Below, in pieces: positions 16,723 to 23,835 of a DNA stretch of 63,757 nt; position 1 is the first letter of the stretch, and each line of letters begins with the position of its first letter. A program made the position numbers and the translations under genes. Below the pieces are notes generated by a model. That model had not been told where the DNA came from. It did no database searches and worked only from the letters and a program-made list of their open reading frames with translations. Source of the stretch: an uncultured Flavonifractor sp. (GTDB lineage: Bacteria > Bacillota > Clostridia > Oscillospirales > Oscillospiraceae); contig CALWOL010000064.1 in the NCBI GenBank assembly GCA_944383135.1, positions 1 through 63,757 of the forward strand, given 5' to 3'.

Positions 16723-18120
16723 ATGCCGAATATGAGTATGACCAAGGTGCCTGTGCCTGAACAGGACGCCAAGGTGCGCAGCCGCAATTTTGAGGAGGTT
16801 TGCCTGGGCTACACCAAGGAGCAGGCCATGGAGGAGGCCACCCGCTGCCTCCACTGCAAGAACAAGCCCTGCGTCTCCGGCTGCCCGGTGAATATCCACA
16901 TTCCTGAGTTTATTGAAAAGGTGGCGGCCGGGGACTTCCAGGCGGCCTACGAGATTATTTCCGACACCAACGCCCTGCCCGGCGTCAGCGGCCGGGTCTG
17001 CCCCCAGGAGAGCCAGTGTGAGAAGTACTGCGTCCGGGGCATCAAGGGCGAGCCGGTGGCCATCGGCCGTCTGGAGCGGTTTGTGGCCGACTGGTATCGG
17101 GAGAATGTGAACGAGATGCCCAAGAAGCCGGAGAACAACGGCATCAAGGTGGCGGTGGTGGGCTCCGGTCCCGCCAGCCTGACCTGCGCCAGTGATCTGG
17201 CCAAGCTGGGCTATCAGGTGACCATGTTCGAGGCATTCCACACCACCGGCGGCGTGCTGGTGTACGGCATTCCCGAGTTCCGTCTGCCCAAGGCCATTGT
17301 AGCCAATGAGGTGGACAAGCTGCTGGCCATGGGTGTGGATCTGGAGACCGACATGGTGGTGGGCAAGACCTACACCATTGACGAGATGTTTGAGGCGGGG
17401 TATGAGGCCGTCTTTGTGGGCTCCGGCGCCGGACTGCCCATGTTTATGGGCATTGAAGGCGAGACCCTGGCCGGCGTGTATTCCGCCAACGAGTACCTCA
17501 CCCGTATCAATCTGATGAAGGCCTACCTGAATACTTACGATACTCCCATCAAGAAGATCAAGCGTGCCGCCATTGTGGGCGGCGGCAACGTGGCCATGGA
17601 CGCGGCCCGCTGCGCCATGCGCATGGGCGCCGAGAAGGTGTATGTGGTGTACCGCCGCAGTGAGGCGGAGATGCCCGCCCGTGTGGAGGAAATCCACCAC
17701 GCCAAGGAGGAGGGCATTGAGTTCCACTTCCTGAACAACCCGGTAAAGATTCTGGGCGACGACAAGGGCCGGGTGCGGGCCATGGAGTGCATCAAGATGG
17801 AGCTGGGCGAGCCCGATGCCAGCGGCCGCCGCCGTCCCATCGAGGTGCCGGGCAGCGAGTTCGAGCTGGAGGTGGATGCCGTCATCATGTCCCTGGGTAC
17901 CAGCCCCAACCCGCTGATCCGCTCCACCACCCCCGGCCTGGAGGCCAACCGGAAGGGCTGCCTGGTGGCCGACGAGGAGACCATGGCCACCACCCGGGAG
18001 GGTGTGTACGCCGGCGGCGACGCCGTCACCGGAGCTGCCACCGTGATTCTGGCCATGGGCGCCGGCAAGAAGGCCGCCGAGGCCATGCACAAATATCTCC
18101 AGGAGAAGCACGGGAAATAA
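16723..18120 (+). CDS. nfnB: NADH-dependent ferredoxin:NADP+ oxidoreductase, subunit B (GltD-like)
   Basis: The large subunit (465 residues) of Nfn, homologous to the glutamate synthase small chain. Two [4Fe-4S] sites lie N-terminally: CLHCKNKPCVSGCPVNIHIP and CPQESQCEKYCVRG. A first dinucleotide site follows in AVVGSGPASLTCASDL (FAD) and a second in AAIVGGGNVAMDAARCA (NADPH). The C-terminal GVYAGGDAVTGAATVILAMG is typical of the family. It has no GltB partner nearby and sits directly after nfnA, which favours Nfn over glutamate synthase. Its FAD is the expected bifurcating site. Confidence 0.95.
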   Translation: MPNMSMTKVPVPEQDAKVRSRNFEEVCLGYTKEQAMEEATRCLHCKNKPCVSGCPVNIHIPEFIEKVAAGDFQAAYEIISDTNALPGVSGRVCPQESQCEKYCVRGIKGEPVAIGRLERFVADWYRENVNEMPKKPENNGIKVAVVGSGPASLTCASDLAKLGYQVTMFEAFHTTGGVLVYGIPEFRLPKAIVANEVDKLLAMGVDLETDMVVGKTYTIDEMFEAGYEAVFVGSGAGLPMFMGIEGETLAGVYSANEYLTRINLMKAYLNTYDTPIKKIKRAAIVGGGNVAMDAARCAMRMGAEKVYVVYRRSEAEMPARVEEIHHAKEEGIEFHFLNNPVKILGDDKGRVRAMECIKMELGEPDASGRRRPIEVPGSEFELEVDAVIMSLGTSPNPLIRSTTPGLEANRKGCLVADEETMATTREGVYAGGDAVTGAATVILAMGAGKKAAEAMHKYLQEKHGK

Positions 18121-18156
18121 GCCCCTGAAAGAAACCAGGAAAAAGGGAAAAAAGAG

Positions 18157-18185
18157 TTGACAAACCCGGCTGCGGCTAGTATAAT
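18157..18185 (+). promoter_or_regulatory. Perfect consensus sigma-A promoter for tRNA-Ala
   Basis: TTGACA (18157-18162), exactly 17 bp, then TATAAT (18180-18185). It lies 31 bp upstream of the tRNA. Confidence 0.9.
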
Positions 18186-18216
18186 AACCTTCGTCGGTCA
18201 CGAGAGCGACTGATTT

Positions 18217-18292
<76 letters not shown>

Positions 18293-18293
18293 G

Positions 18294-18331
18294 AAAAGAC
18301 CTGAAATCGCAAGATTTCAGGTCTTTTCTTA
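18294..18331 (+). terminator. Intrinsic terminator of tRNA-Ala, possibly bidirectional
   Basis: A perfect 15-bp stem (18294-18308 with 18313-18327) has a GCAA tetraloop and ends in TTTT CTT. On the minus strand it also ends in TTTT, so it could stop readthrough from the convergent sulfatase operon. Confidence 0.85.
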
Positions 18332-18337
18332 TACAAG

Positions 18338-18385
18338 GCAGGGGCCTGCTGACCGCACACTGCGCTCAGCAGGCCCCTGCCGCTT
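18338..18385. terminator. Long hairpin between the tRNA and the convergent sulfatase operon
   Basis: A perfect 15-bp GC-rich stem (18338-18352 with 18366-18380) has a 13-base loop. On the plus strand it is followed by CGCTTTTT. On the minus strand there is no T-run, so for the sulfatase operon it would act only together with the tRNA terminator. Confidence 0.6.
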
Positions 18386-18402
18386 TTTCAATTCCCGCCC
18401 TG

Positions 18403-20391
18403 TCAGGGCTCAATAATCGTAAAGTCGGGCGTAAACACCACAATGTGCGCACAGATGGCCTCCAGAAGGCCGTCCTCATCCTGAATATCGGCCTGAGCCC
18501 GGACGGTTTCCGCGCTGCCCTGGAGCAGGGCAAAGAGCGCAGCCTTGGGCATCCGCCAGACGGCGTCCGCCGCCGGGGCCTGGGTTCCCTCCTGATAGAG
18601 CAGTACCCCGGAGCGCAGCGTGATGACAAACTGCTCTTCCGTATCGGTGAGTATCAAATTGATAGTCCCGTTCAGATCCTCCACCGCGTTGCTGTCCAGG
18701 CGGATGCCCAGATACTCCAGCATCAGATTCACACTCATCTTTTGCTGCATCTCCGCAGCGCCGCTCATGGGGTTGGAGGCGGGGGCCTCGGTGCTGCGCA
18801 GCTCCTGGGCAGCGGTGAGGTAGGCGTTGCGCCAGGGACCGGACTCCGCCTGATAGCCCAGCTGCTCCAGAGCGTCGGCGCACAGCCAGCGTGCCTCCAG
18901 ATTGTCCGGGTCGGCGTATACCAGGGTGTTGGTGATTTCTGCCACCCACTGATACTCGCCCGCCTCGAAATCAGCCCGGGCCATATTCAGTACCTCCTCC
19001 GTATCCCCCAAATACTCCACCAGCTTTTGGGCATATGCGGAGGGGGTCAGCTCATCCAGGTGGACGGGATTGGCATCGTACCAGCCCATATATTTCTGAT
19101 AGACCGCCTTCACATTGTGCTTCAGCGTACCGTAGTACTGCCGGGTATACCACACCTGCTCCAGAGCGGCGGGCAGCTGAATCATATCGGCGATTTCCGT
19201 TTCGGTGTAGCCCTGGTTGATGTAAAACAGGGTCTGGTCGTGAATAAACTTATAGACAGCCGCGGTGTTTGTCATATATTCCTGAATCACGTCGTTTCCC
19301 CAGTGGGGCCAGTTGTGGGACTGGAACACCACCTCCGCCTGCTCCCCGTACAGGGACAGAGCCTCCATGATGTAGTTGGCCCAGGCGTTGCCGTCCCGCA
19401 CCTGGGCGCCCCGGAGGGTGTACAGGTTGTGGAGCGTGCCGGTGCAGTTCTCCGCCAGCCACAGGGCGTTTTTCTCAGGCAGCCAAGTGTTCATCTCTGT
19501 GGGGGCCTCGGTGCCGGGGGTCATCTGGAACTCAAAGGTTACCCCGTCGATGACACGGGTTTCGCCGGTCTCCCGAATGATGTCGTTGGGGGAGAGATAG
19601 GACAAAGTGCCCTTGGACTGCCCCATACCGATGCCGATGCACATGGCCCCCTCCTCGTCCTTGTCCAGCAGGGTGCCGTACTGATAGGCGGCCCGGCGGC
19701 CCATGGCGGTGCCGGCGTACACGTTTTCGCTGATGGCGTACTCCTCAAAGCCCTCAGGGGCGAGAATGGGAATGTTCCGCTCTGCCACCTCCTCCTCGGA
19801 GACGATGCCCTTGATGCCGCCGAAGTGGTCCACATGAGAGTGGCTGATGATGACGCCCATGATGGGGTACTCGCCCAGCTGCTCATCCACCAGCTCCTTG
19901 GCGGCCTGGGCGCACTCCACCGATATGAGCGGGTCAAAGACAATCCAGCCGGTGTCGCCCTTGATAAAGGTAATGTTGGAGATGTCGTAGCCCCGCACCT
20001 GGTAAATGCCGTCCGCCACCTCAAACAGACCGTAGATGTGGTTGAGCTGGGTGTTACGCCACAGGCTGGGGTTGACGGTGTCGGGGGCGTCGGCATCCTC
20101 CAGGAAGGCATAGGCGTCCTGGCTCCAGATCAGACTGCCGTCCTCGTTTCTCAGCTCCAGGGATTCCGGGGCGCAGATCAGGCCTTTCTGGGCGAACTCC
20201 AGCTCCTGTTGGTCGTCAAAGTCCAGCTGTTCATAGACGCTCTGGTTGAGCTGAGCGGTGATTTCGGTGGCGCCCTTCTGCTCTCCGGTCAGGGCCGGCA
20301 TTCCGCTGTCCGCCGCCGGTGTTTCCTGACAGCCGGAGAGAAGAGAGGCCGCCATGCCCGCCAGGCAGAGAAGCGCAGTCCATTTTTTCAT
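18403..20391 (-). CDS. Alkyl sulfatase (SdsA1-like metallo-beta-lactamase fold), lipoprotein
   Basis: A 662-residue enzyme of the linear alkylsulfatase family, which hydrolyses sulfate esters such as dodecyl sulfate with two zinc ions. The signal peptide ends in a lipobox with C21 (LLSGC), so it is anchored to the outer face of the membrane. The zinc motif HSHVDH is at 184-189, with further ligand-region motifs MTPGTEAPTEM, LAENCTGTLHN and QSHNWPHWGN. A dimerisation domain and a C-terminal SCP2/sterol-carrier-like domain (about 540-662) follow the usual order. AGGAGG precedes the ATG. The upstream lipoprotein ends 22 bp before it, so the two form an operon. The natural substrate in the gut could be sulfated lipids or bile-derived esters; that is inference. 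Confidence 0.92.
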   Translation of the reverse strand: MKKWTALLCLAGMAASLLSGCQETPAADSGMPALTGEQKGATEITAQLNQSVYEQLDFDDQQELEFAQKGLICAPESLELRNEDGSLIWSQDAYAFLEDADAPDTVNPSLWRNTQLNHIYGLFEVADGIYQVRGYDISNITFIKGDTGWIVFDPLISVECAQAAKELVDEQLGEYPIMGVIISHSHVDHFGGIKGIVSEEEVAERNIPILAPEGFEEYAISENVYAGTAMGRRAAYQYGTLLDKDEEGAMCIGIGMGQSKGTLSYLSPNDIIRETGETRVIDGVTFEFQMTPGTEAPTEMNTWLPEKNALWLAENCTGTLHNLYTLRGAQVRDGNAWANYIMEALSLYGEQAEVVFQSHNWPHWGNDVIQEYMTNTAAVYKFIHDQTLFYINQGYTETEIADMIQLPAALEQVWYTRQYYGTLKHNVKAVYQKYMGWYDANPVHLDELTPSAYAQKLVEYLGDTEEVLNMARADFEAGEYQWVAEITNTLVYADPDNLEARWLCADALEQLGYQAESGPWRNAYLTAAQELRSTEAPASNPMSGAAEMQQKMSVNLMLEYLGIRLDSNAVEDLNGTINLILTDTEEQFVITLRSGVLLYQEGTQAPAADAVWRMPKAALFALLQGSAETVRAQADIQDEDGLLEAICAHIVVFTPDFTIIEP

Positions 20392-20413
20392 CTCTGATTC
20401 CTCCTGTTTTCAT

Positions 20414-22453
20414 TCAGACCTGCTTTTGAGCCAGCACCACACGGAAGCTCCCCTGATACGCCAGCTCGGAGCAATCCAGCTCGCCGCCATCGGAGATGGA
20501 GAAACGAAGCTCATAGAGCTGGGCCTCATTCAGCGCCTCGTCCTCCTCCAGAGGCTGGCCGTCCTGGCCGCACAGGCTCCATGGGGCGGTCAGCTCCCGC
20601 AGCTGCCCCGCCTGGTCCTGATAAAAGACCGCATATTCCCGGGGCGCGGCGGACAGACCGTTGAGCCGCAGGGCCAGCGTCTCCGCCTCCCGCAGATTGT
20701 CCACCGTTATGGTCATCAGGTATCCGGCGGCCTGAAAGCCATCAGGGAGGGTACCGTCGGCCAGCCTGACCCGTCCCGTATGTTCCGGGGGAATTTCCCG
20801 GGCGGGGCTGTCCGGCAGGTAGGCAAACACGTCTCGCCAACACACCATCTCCATGGCGTTGGTGGGGCAGTAGAGGCCGTTGCCGCCGGGATCGGCAATC
20901 AGTCCCACCGCCAGATTGTTGTAGCCCGAGGCGGCGGACACGTCCGCCGTCAGCAGGGTCTCACCGGTGTTAAAATCCAGCACCTCATAGCGCCACATGC
21001 CGCTGTCCAGGTCCTGCCAGTAGCCGTAGAGATAGCCGGTGGCGGTACTCAGCTTAATCATGGCGGTCTCCCGGATATCTGACCGGGACCAGATTTTTTC
21101 CGCTGTGTAGCCGCCGCCTGTATTCACAAAGTCCACCCGCTCCACGCCGGGGGCGATGTAGGCGTTGCCCCCGGCCATCCAATTGGCGTCATAGATGTTG
21201 TCATAGGACTGGATGGCGGAGTTGGCATCGGGGTCCGCCAGGCCGGCGCTGCCCGCCCCAAACCAGTTGGCTACCACCACGGAGACCACACCCTCTCCGC
21301 CGTCGTACACCAAAATGGAGTTTTCCACCGACACGGGAACATCCTCGCCCAGCTCCTCCAGCACCGGCAGCTGAGCCACAATCTCGCCGGTCTCAGAGGA
21401 GAGAGCCAGCAGATTGATGGGGTCCAGGTTGTCGGTGAAGAGAACCAGGTCCTCCGTCAGGGTGGGGCTGGTGCCGCTGCCCCAGGACAGGCCGCCGCCG
21501 GTGCAGCCAGAGCCCTCCCGGGCGTCGTTGGCGCCATTGCTGTCATAGGGGGTGCGCCACCGGACCGTGACACCGTCATCCGCCGTCAGCATGTAGCAGG
21601 CCAGGTTGGTCAGAATGACCGCCCCATCCTGGTTGGCGGCAATGCCGTTTTCCGCGCCCTCCCCCTGGGAGAGGGGATAGAAGAAGAGATTGCCCTCCAG
21701 GGGCACCTCTTCGCCCGTGTCCAGCTGCTGCATGAAGTCCCGGGAAAGATAGCCCAGAAAGCCGGGAGGGTCCCGCTCCGGATCGATGCGGAAACCGCCG
21801 GTGGTGAACCACAGATTGCCTTCATAGTCGTATACAACGCTGAGCAGACGCTGGTCGATGTCCGGACCCAGCGCTTTTACCGCCTGCTCCACAAGATTCA
21901 CATCCATGACCTTTTCAAAGACGGGCAGAACCTGGCCCTCCTCGTCCATGGTTTTCAGCACCAGCAGATGTCCGTGGGAGGTGGGGGCCACCACCCGGTC
22001 CGCCCAGTCCACAAAGGAGTAGGAGATTTGGAGGGAATATCCGCCGCCGTCATCCCGGGCGGGCACGAAGGAGCCGGAACGGGTAATCGTATCCCCCTCC
22101 ATATCGGCAATGGAAATGCCGCCCAGGAATGGGGTAATGGCATTGCCGCGGCTGTCGTAAAAGGCGGCGGAGGGGGCGTGGATATTCTGGGTTTCCAGAG
22201 AGGTGGAAACCGTGGAGCAAATCCCCAGAGGAGCCGCTGCGTCGGTGACATCAGTGGCATATACGTCGTTGTGAATGGAATTGTCGCTGTCCGCCATGTA
22301 GGGATTGGAGGCCACGGCCTTTACCGGCAGGGGATGGGGGACCAGGGCGGCCGGCGTTTCCGCTCCGGCCCGATCCCCCTGGGGCGCGGTGCATCCTGCC
22401 AGCAGGCCTAAGGTGAGCAGCATGGCACATCCCCAAACCAAAACTTGTTTCAT
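20414..22453 (-). CDS. Lipoprotein, probable beta-propeller, unknown function
   Basis: A 679-residue lipoprotein (lipobox LLAGC, Cys21). I do not recognise a named family. Repeated Trp/Gly/Asp-rich strands, such as DYEGNLWFTTGG, QDGAVILTNLACYML and STATGYLYGYWQDL, suggest a PQQ- or quinoprotein-like beta-propeller over about residues 60-560. A separate C-terminal beta domain (about 570-679) contains RLADGTLPDGFQAAGYL. Similar propellers occur in sulfotransferase and sulfatase neighbourhoods, but no catalytic motif can be named here. GGGAGG lies seven bases before the ATG. It is the first gene of the operon with the alkyl sulfatase and lies behind one of two matching LytTR-type regulatory repeats. 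Confidence 0.75.
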   Translation of the reverse strand: MKQVLVWGCAMLLTLGLLAGCTAPQGDRAGAETPAALVPHPLPVKAVASNPYMADSDNSIHNDVYATDVTDAAAPLGICSTVSTSLETQNIHAPSAAFYDSRGNAITPFLGGISIADMEGDTITRSGSFVPARDDGGGYSLQISYSFVDWADRVVAPTSHGHLLVLKTMDEEGQVLPVFEKVMDVNLVEQAVKALGPDIDQRLLSVVYDYEGNLWFTTGGFRIDPERDPPGFLGYLSRDFMQQLDTGEEVPLEGNLFFYPLSQGEGAENGIAANQDGAVILTNLACYMLTADDGVTVRWRTPYDSNGANDAREGSGCTGGGLSWGSGTSPTLTEDLVLFTDNLDPINLLALSSETGEIVAQLPVLEELGEDVPVSVENSILVYDGGEGVVSVVVANWFGAGSAGLADPDANSAIQSYDNIYDANWMAGGNAYIAPGVERVDFVNTGGGYTAEKIWSRSDIRETAMIKLSTATGYLYGYWQDLDSGMWRYEVLDFNTGETLLTADVSAASGYNNLAVGLIADPGGNGLYCPTNAMEMVCWRDVFAYLPDSPAREIPPEHTGRVRLADGTLPDGFQAAGYLMTITVDNLREAETLALRLNGLSAAPREYAVFYQDQAGQLRELTAPWSLCGQDGQPLEEDEALNEAQLYELRFSISDGGELDCSELAYQGSFRVVLAQKQV

Positions 22454-22488
22454 ACCATTCCTCCCATATCATTGTTTAAACAGATATA

Positions 22489-22560
22489 ATTCTAAGGAAA
22501 GCGGGCGCCGGATACCAGTACGAAAGATGCCGGGAAACTCATCAAAACTCGTACTTGACA
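22489..22560 (-). promoter_or_regulatory. Putative LytTR-controlled promoter, repeat copy A
   Basis: A 46-bp element (22560 down to 22515 on the minus strand) is followed by exactly 20 bp and then TAGAAT (22489-22494). It matches copy B at 23420-23465 at 37 of 46 positions by my count. The first 18 bases of the two copies are identical. Half-site candidates of the form AC-N3-TTT-N-G start 22 bp apart in copy B; copy A is weaker in the second. The -10-like box lies 35 bp before the lipoprotein start at 22453. See findings. Confidence 0.55.
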
Positions 22561-22567
22561 GACAAAG

Positions 22568-22610
22568 ACCGGCCTGGCACAGAACACCCGTGTTTCTGTA
22601 CCAGGCCGGT
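22568..22610 (-). terminator. Hairpin terminator after the LytTR regulator
   Basis: A near-perfect stem of about 20 bp: ACCGGCCTGG and a following CACAGAA arm at 22568-22587 pair with 22592-22610. It lies 27 bp past the stop at 22637. The minus-strand tail CTTTGTCTG is only partly T-rich, while the plus-strand side ends in TTTTT. Confidence 0.6.
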
Positions 22611-22636
22611 TTTTCCCTGGAGTACGCAGCGGCTGG

Positions 22637-23359
22637 TCAGCCGTCTCCTCTGGCCCGGGTGAAAAGGTAGGTTTCCCAGGCGCGTCTGGCCTTGCCCATC
22701 AGTTCCCGGCGGATGGGAATGTTCTTGCCGTCCGCCATAACAAAGCATTTCAGGTCAGCGTCAATATGCCCCACAAATGCCAGATGGACCAGGAAGCTCT
22801 TGTGGGGCTGGAAAAAGGGCTTATCTGCCAGCTGCTTGGCTATGGCAGATATCTTATCATATACCGTGCGCACCAAACCGCTTTTCAAATGGATGTTCAC
22901 CACATGTCCCTGCTGTTCCAGGTAAAAGATATCAGAGAGAAAAATATTCTCCTGCCTCCCATTGTACTGGATGGTGAGGGAAGGGGCGTCCGCTTTTTTC
23001 AGACGGGCCAGCGTCAGAATTTCTGCTACATCCTTTGGCCTGACCGGCTTTTCTATGTACTTCAGGGCGGAGAGGCGGTAGCTGTCCAGGGCGTAGTCCG
23101 TGCTGCTGGTGATAAAGGCCACCGGCAGTTCCTCGCCCTGTTCCCTCAGCTGTCTTACCGCTTCCAGACCTGTCATGCCCTCCATATAGATATCCATCAA
23201 CAGCAGGTCGAAGGTGTGGGGCTGCCAGGCTTCCAGCAGGGCTTCGCCGCTGGGAAATACTGTGGGGACACAGGAAATGGCACTTTCCGCCAGCAGCGTC
23301 AGCAGAGCATCCCTTTCCTCAGACTGGTCCTCGCAGACAGCAACATACAACGGCTCCAT
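22637..23359 (-). CDS. LytTR-family response regulator (AgrA/VirR/LytR type), orphan
   Basis: A 240-residue regulator. The receiver (about 1-120) has the acidic pair E10-D11, the phospho-acceptor D56 in LLLMDIYMEGMTG, and K104 in YIEKPVRP. The LytTR DNA-binding domain (about 130-235) contains IQYNGRQENIFLSDIFYLEQ, HKSFLVHLAFV and the end region IPIRRELMGKARRAW. No histidine kinase lies next to it, unlike agrCA or lytSR. It has its own promoter and terminator. It sits between two copies of a conserved element, each in front of a different operon, which it probably activates. Confidence 0.92.
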   Translation of the reverse strand: MEPLYVAVCEDQSEERDALLTLLAESAISCVPTVFPSGEALLEAWQPHTFDLLLMDIYMEGMTGLEAVRQLREQGEELPVAFITSSTDYALDSYRLSALKYIEKPVRPKDVAEILTLARLKKADAPSLTIQYNGRQENIFLSDIFYLEQQGHVVNIHLKSGLVRTVYDKISAIAKQLADKPFFQPHKSFLVHLAFVGHIDADLKCFVMADGKNIPIRRELMGKARRAWETYLFTRARGDG

Positions 23360-23388
23360 AAATTCCCACCCCCTTATCTATCCTGCCT

Positions 23389-23417
23389 ATTATAGCACCC
23401 AAGCGCAAAAACGTCAA
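23389..23417 (-). promoter_or_regulatory. Sigma-A promoter of the LytTR regulator
   Basis: On the minus strand TTGACG (23412-23417), a 17-bp spacer and TATAAT (23389-23394). Repeat copy B begins only two bases upstream of the -35 box, so autoregulation is plausible. Confidence 0.8.
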
Positions 23418-23419
23418 TT

Positions 23420-23491
23420 TGTCAAGTACGAGTTTTGCTGAATTGCTCGACATCTTTGGTACTGGCACCGGGAGAAAAACCTTTTTACAAT
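23420..23491 (+). promoter_or_regulatory. Putative LytTR-controlled promoter, repeat copy B
   Basis: The 46-bp element (23420-23465) ends in TACTGG, followed by exactly 20 bp and TACAAT (23486-23491). Copy A has the same TACTGG-N20-TAGAAT layout. There is no sigma-A -35 box at normal spacing, as expected for activator-dependent LytTR promoters. Half-site candidates ACGAGTTTTG (23428-23437) and ACATCTTTGG (23450-23459) start 22 bp apart. The start codon of the downstream operon is at 23569. Confidence 0.55.
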
Positions 23492-23568
23492 ACTCTATAT
23501 ATGTATGCCTGCGCGCCGGTGCGTGACAAAATCTGCGGTCCCACTCCGGGACAGCGGGAGGGAATCCG

Positions 23569-23835
23569 ATGATAAAGGAGTATTTCGCACGCTGTGAAGT
23601 CCGGTTTCCGGAGCAGCGAGCACAGCTGCGGCAGGTCTCCCTGGCCCTGCGCCGGGAGCAAATCGACACCATGGAGCAGCTGTACCGGCTCTTTCAGAAT
23701 ACCCCTGAAGCGCTGGCGGATATCCGCTCCATCGGGGAGAAGCGTCTGGGTATTATAGAGCGGGTGTGCAAAGCATATGAGGCCGACTGCTGTCCGGCGG
23801 CGGCCCGGCAGGAAAGACGGGAGGGAGTCCTTTGA
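23569..23835 (+). CDS. Small helix-hairpin-helix protein heading the signalling operon
   Basis: An 88-residue protein with no named family. GGGAGGG lies before the ATG. The first half is a charged amphipathic region (EVRFPEQRAQLRQVSLALRREQ). The second half (LADIRSIGEKRLGIIERVCKAYEA) fits a helix-hairpin-helix like that of the RNA polymerase alpha C-terminal domain (compare IRNLGKKSLEE), which binds DNA or protein. It could be a transcription-linked adaptor. It overlaps the next start codon (TGATG), so the two are translationally coupled. Confidence 0.7.
   Translation: MIKEYFARCEVRFPEQRAQLRQVSLALRREQIDTMEQLYRLFQNTPEALADIRSIGEKRLGIIERVCKAYEADCCPAAARQERREGVL

Noticed and set aside
16723..18120. 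Glutamate synthase small chain (gltD)
   Set aside because: There is no large chain nearby and the gene directly follows nfnA; Nfn subunit B explains both.
22489..23491. The flanking repeats as ends of a small mobile element carrying the LytTR gene
   Set aside because: No target duplication or transposase is seen, and both copies have the same fixed distance to a -10-like box, which fits promoter elements better.
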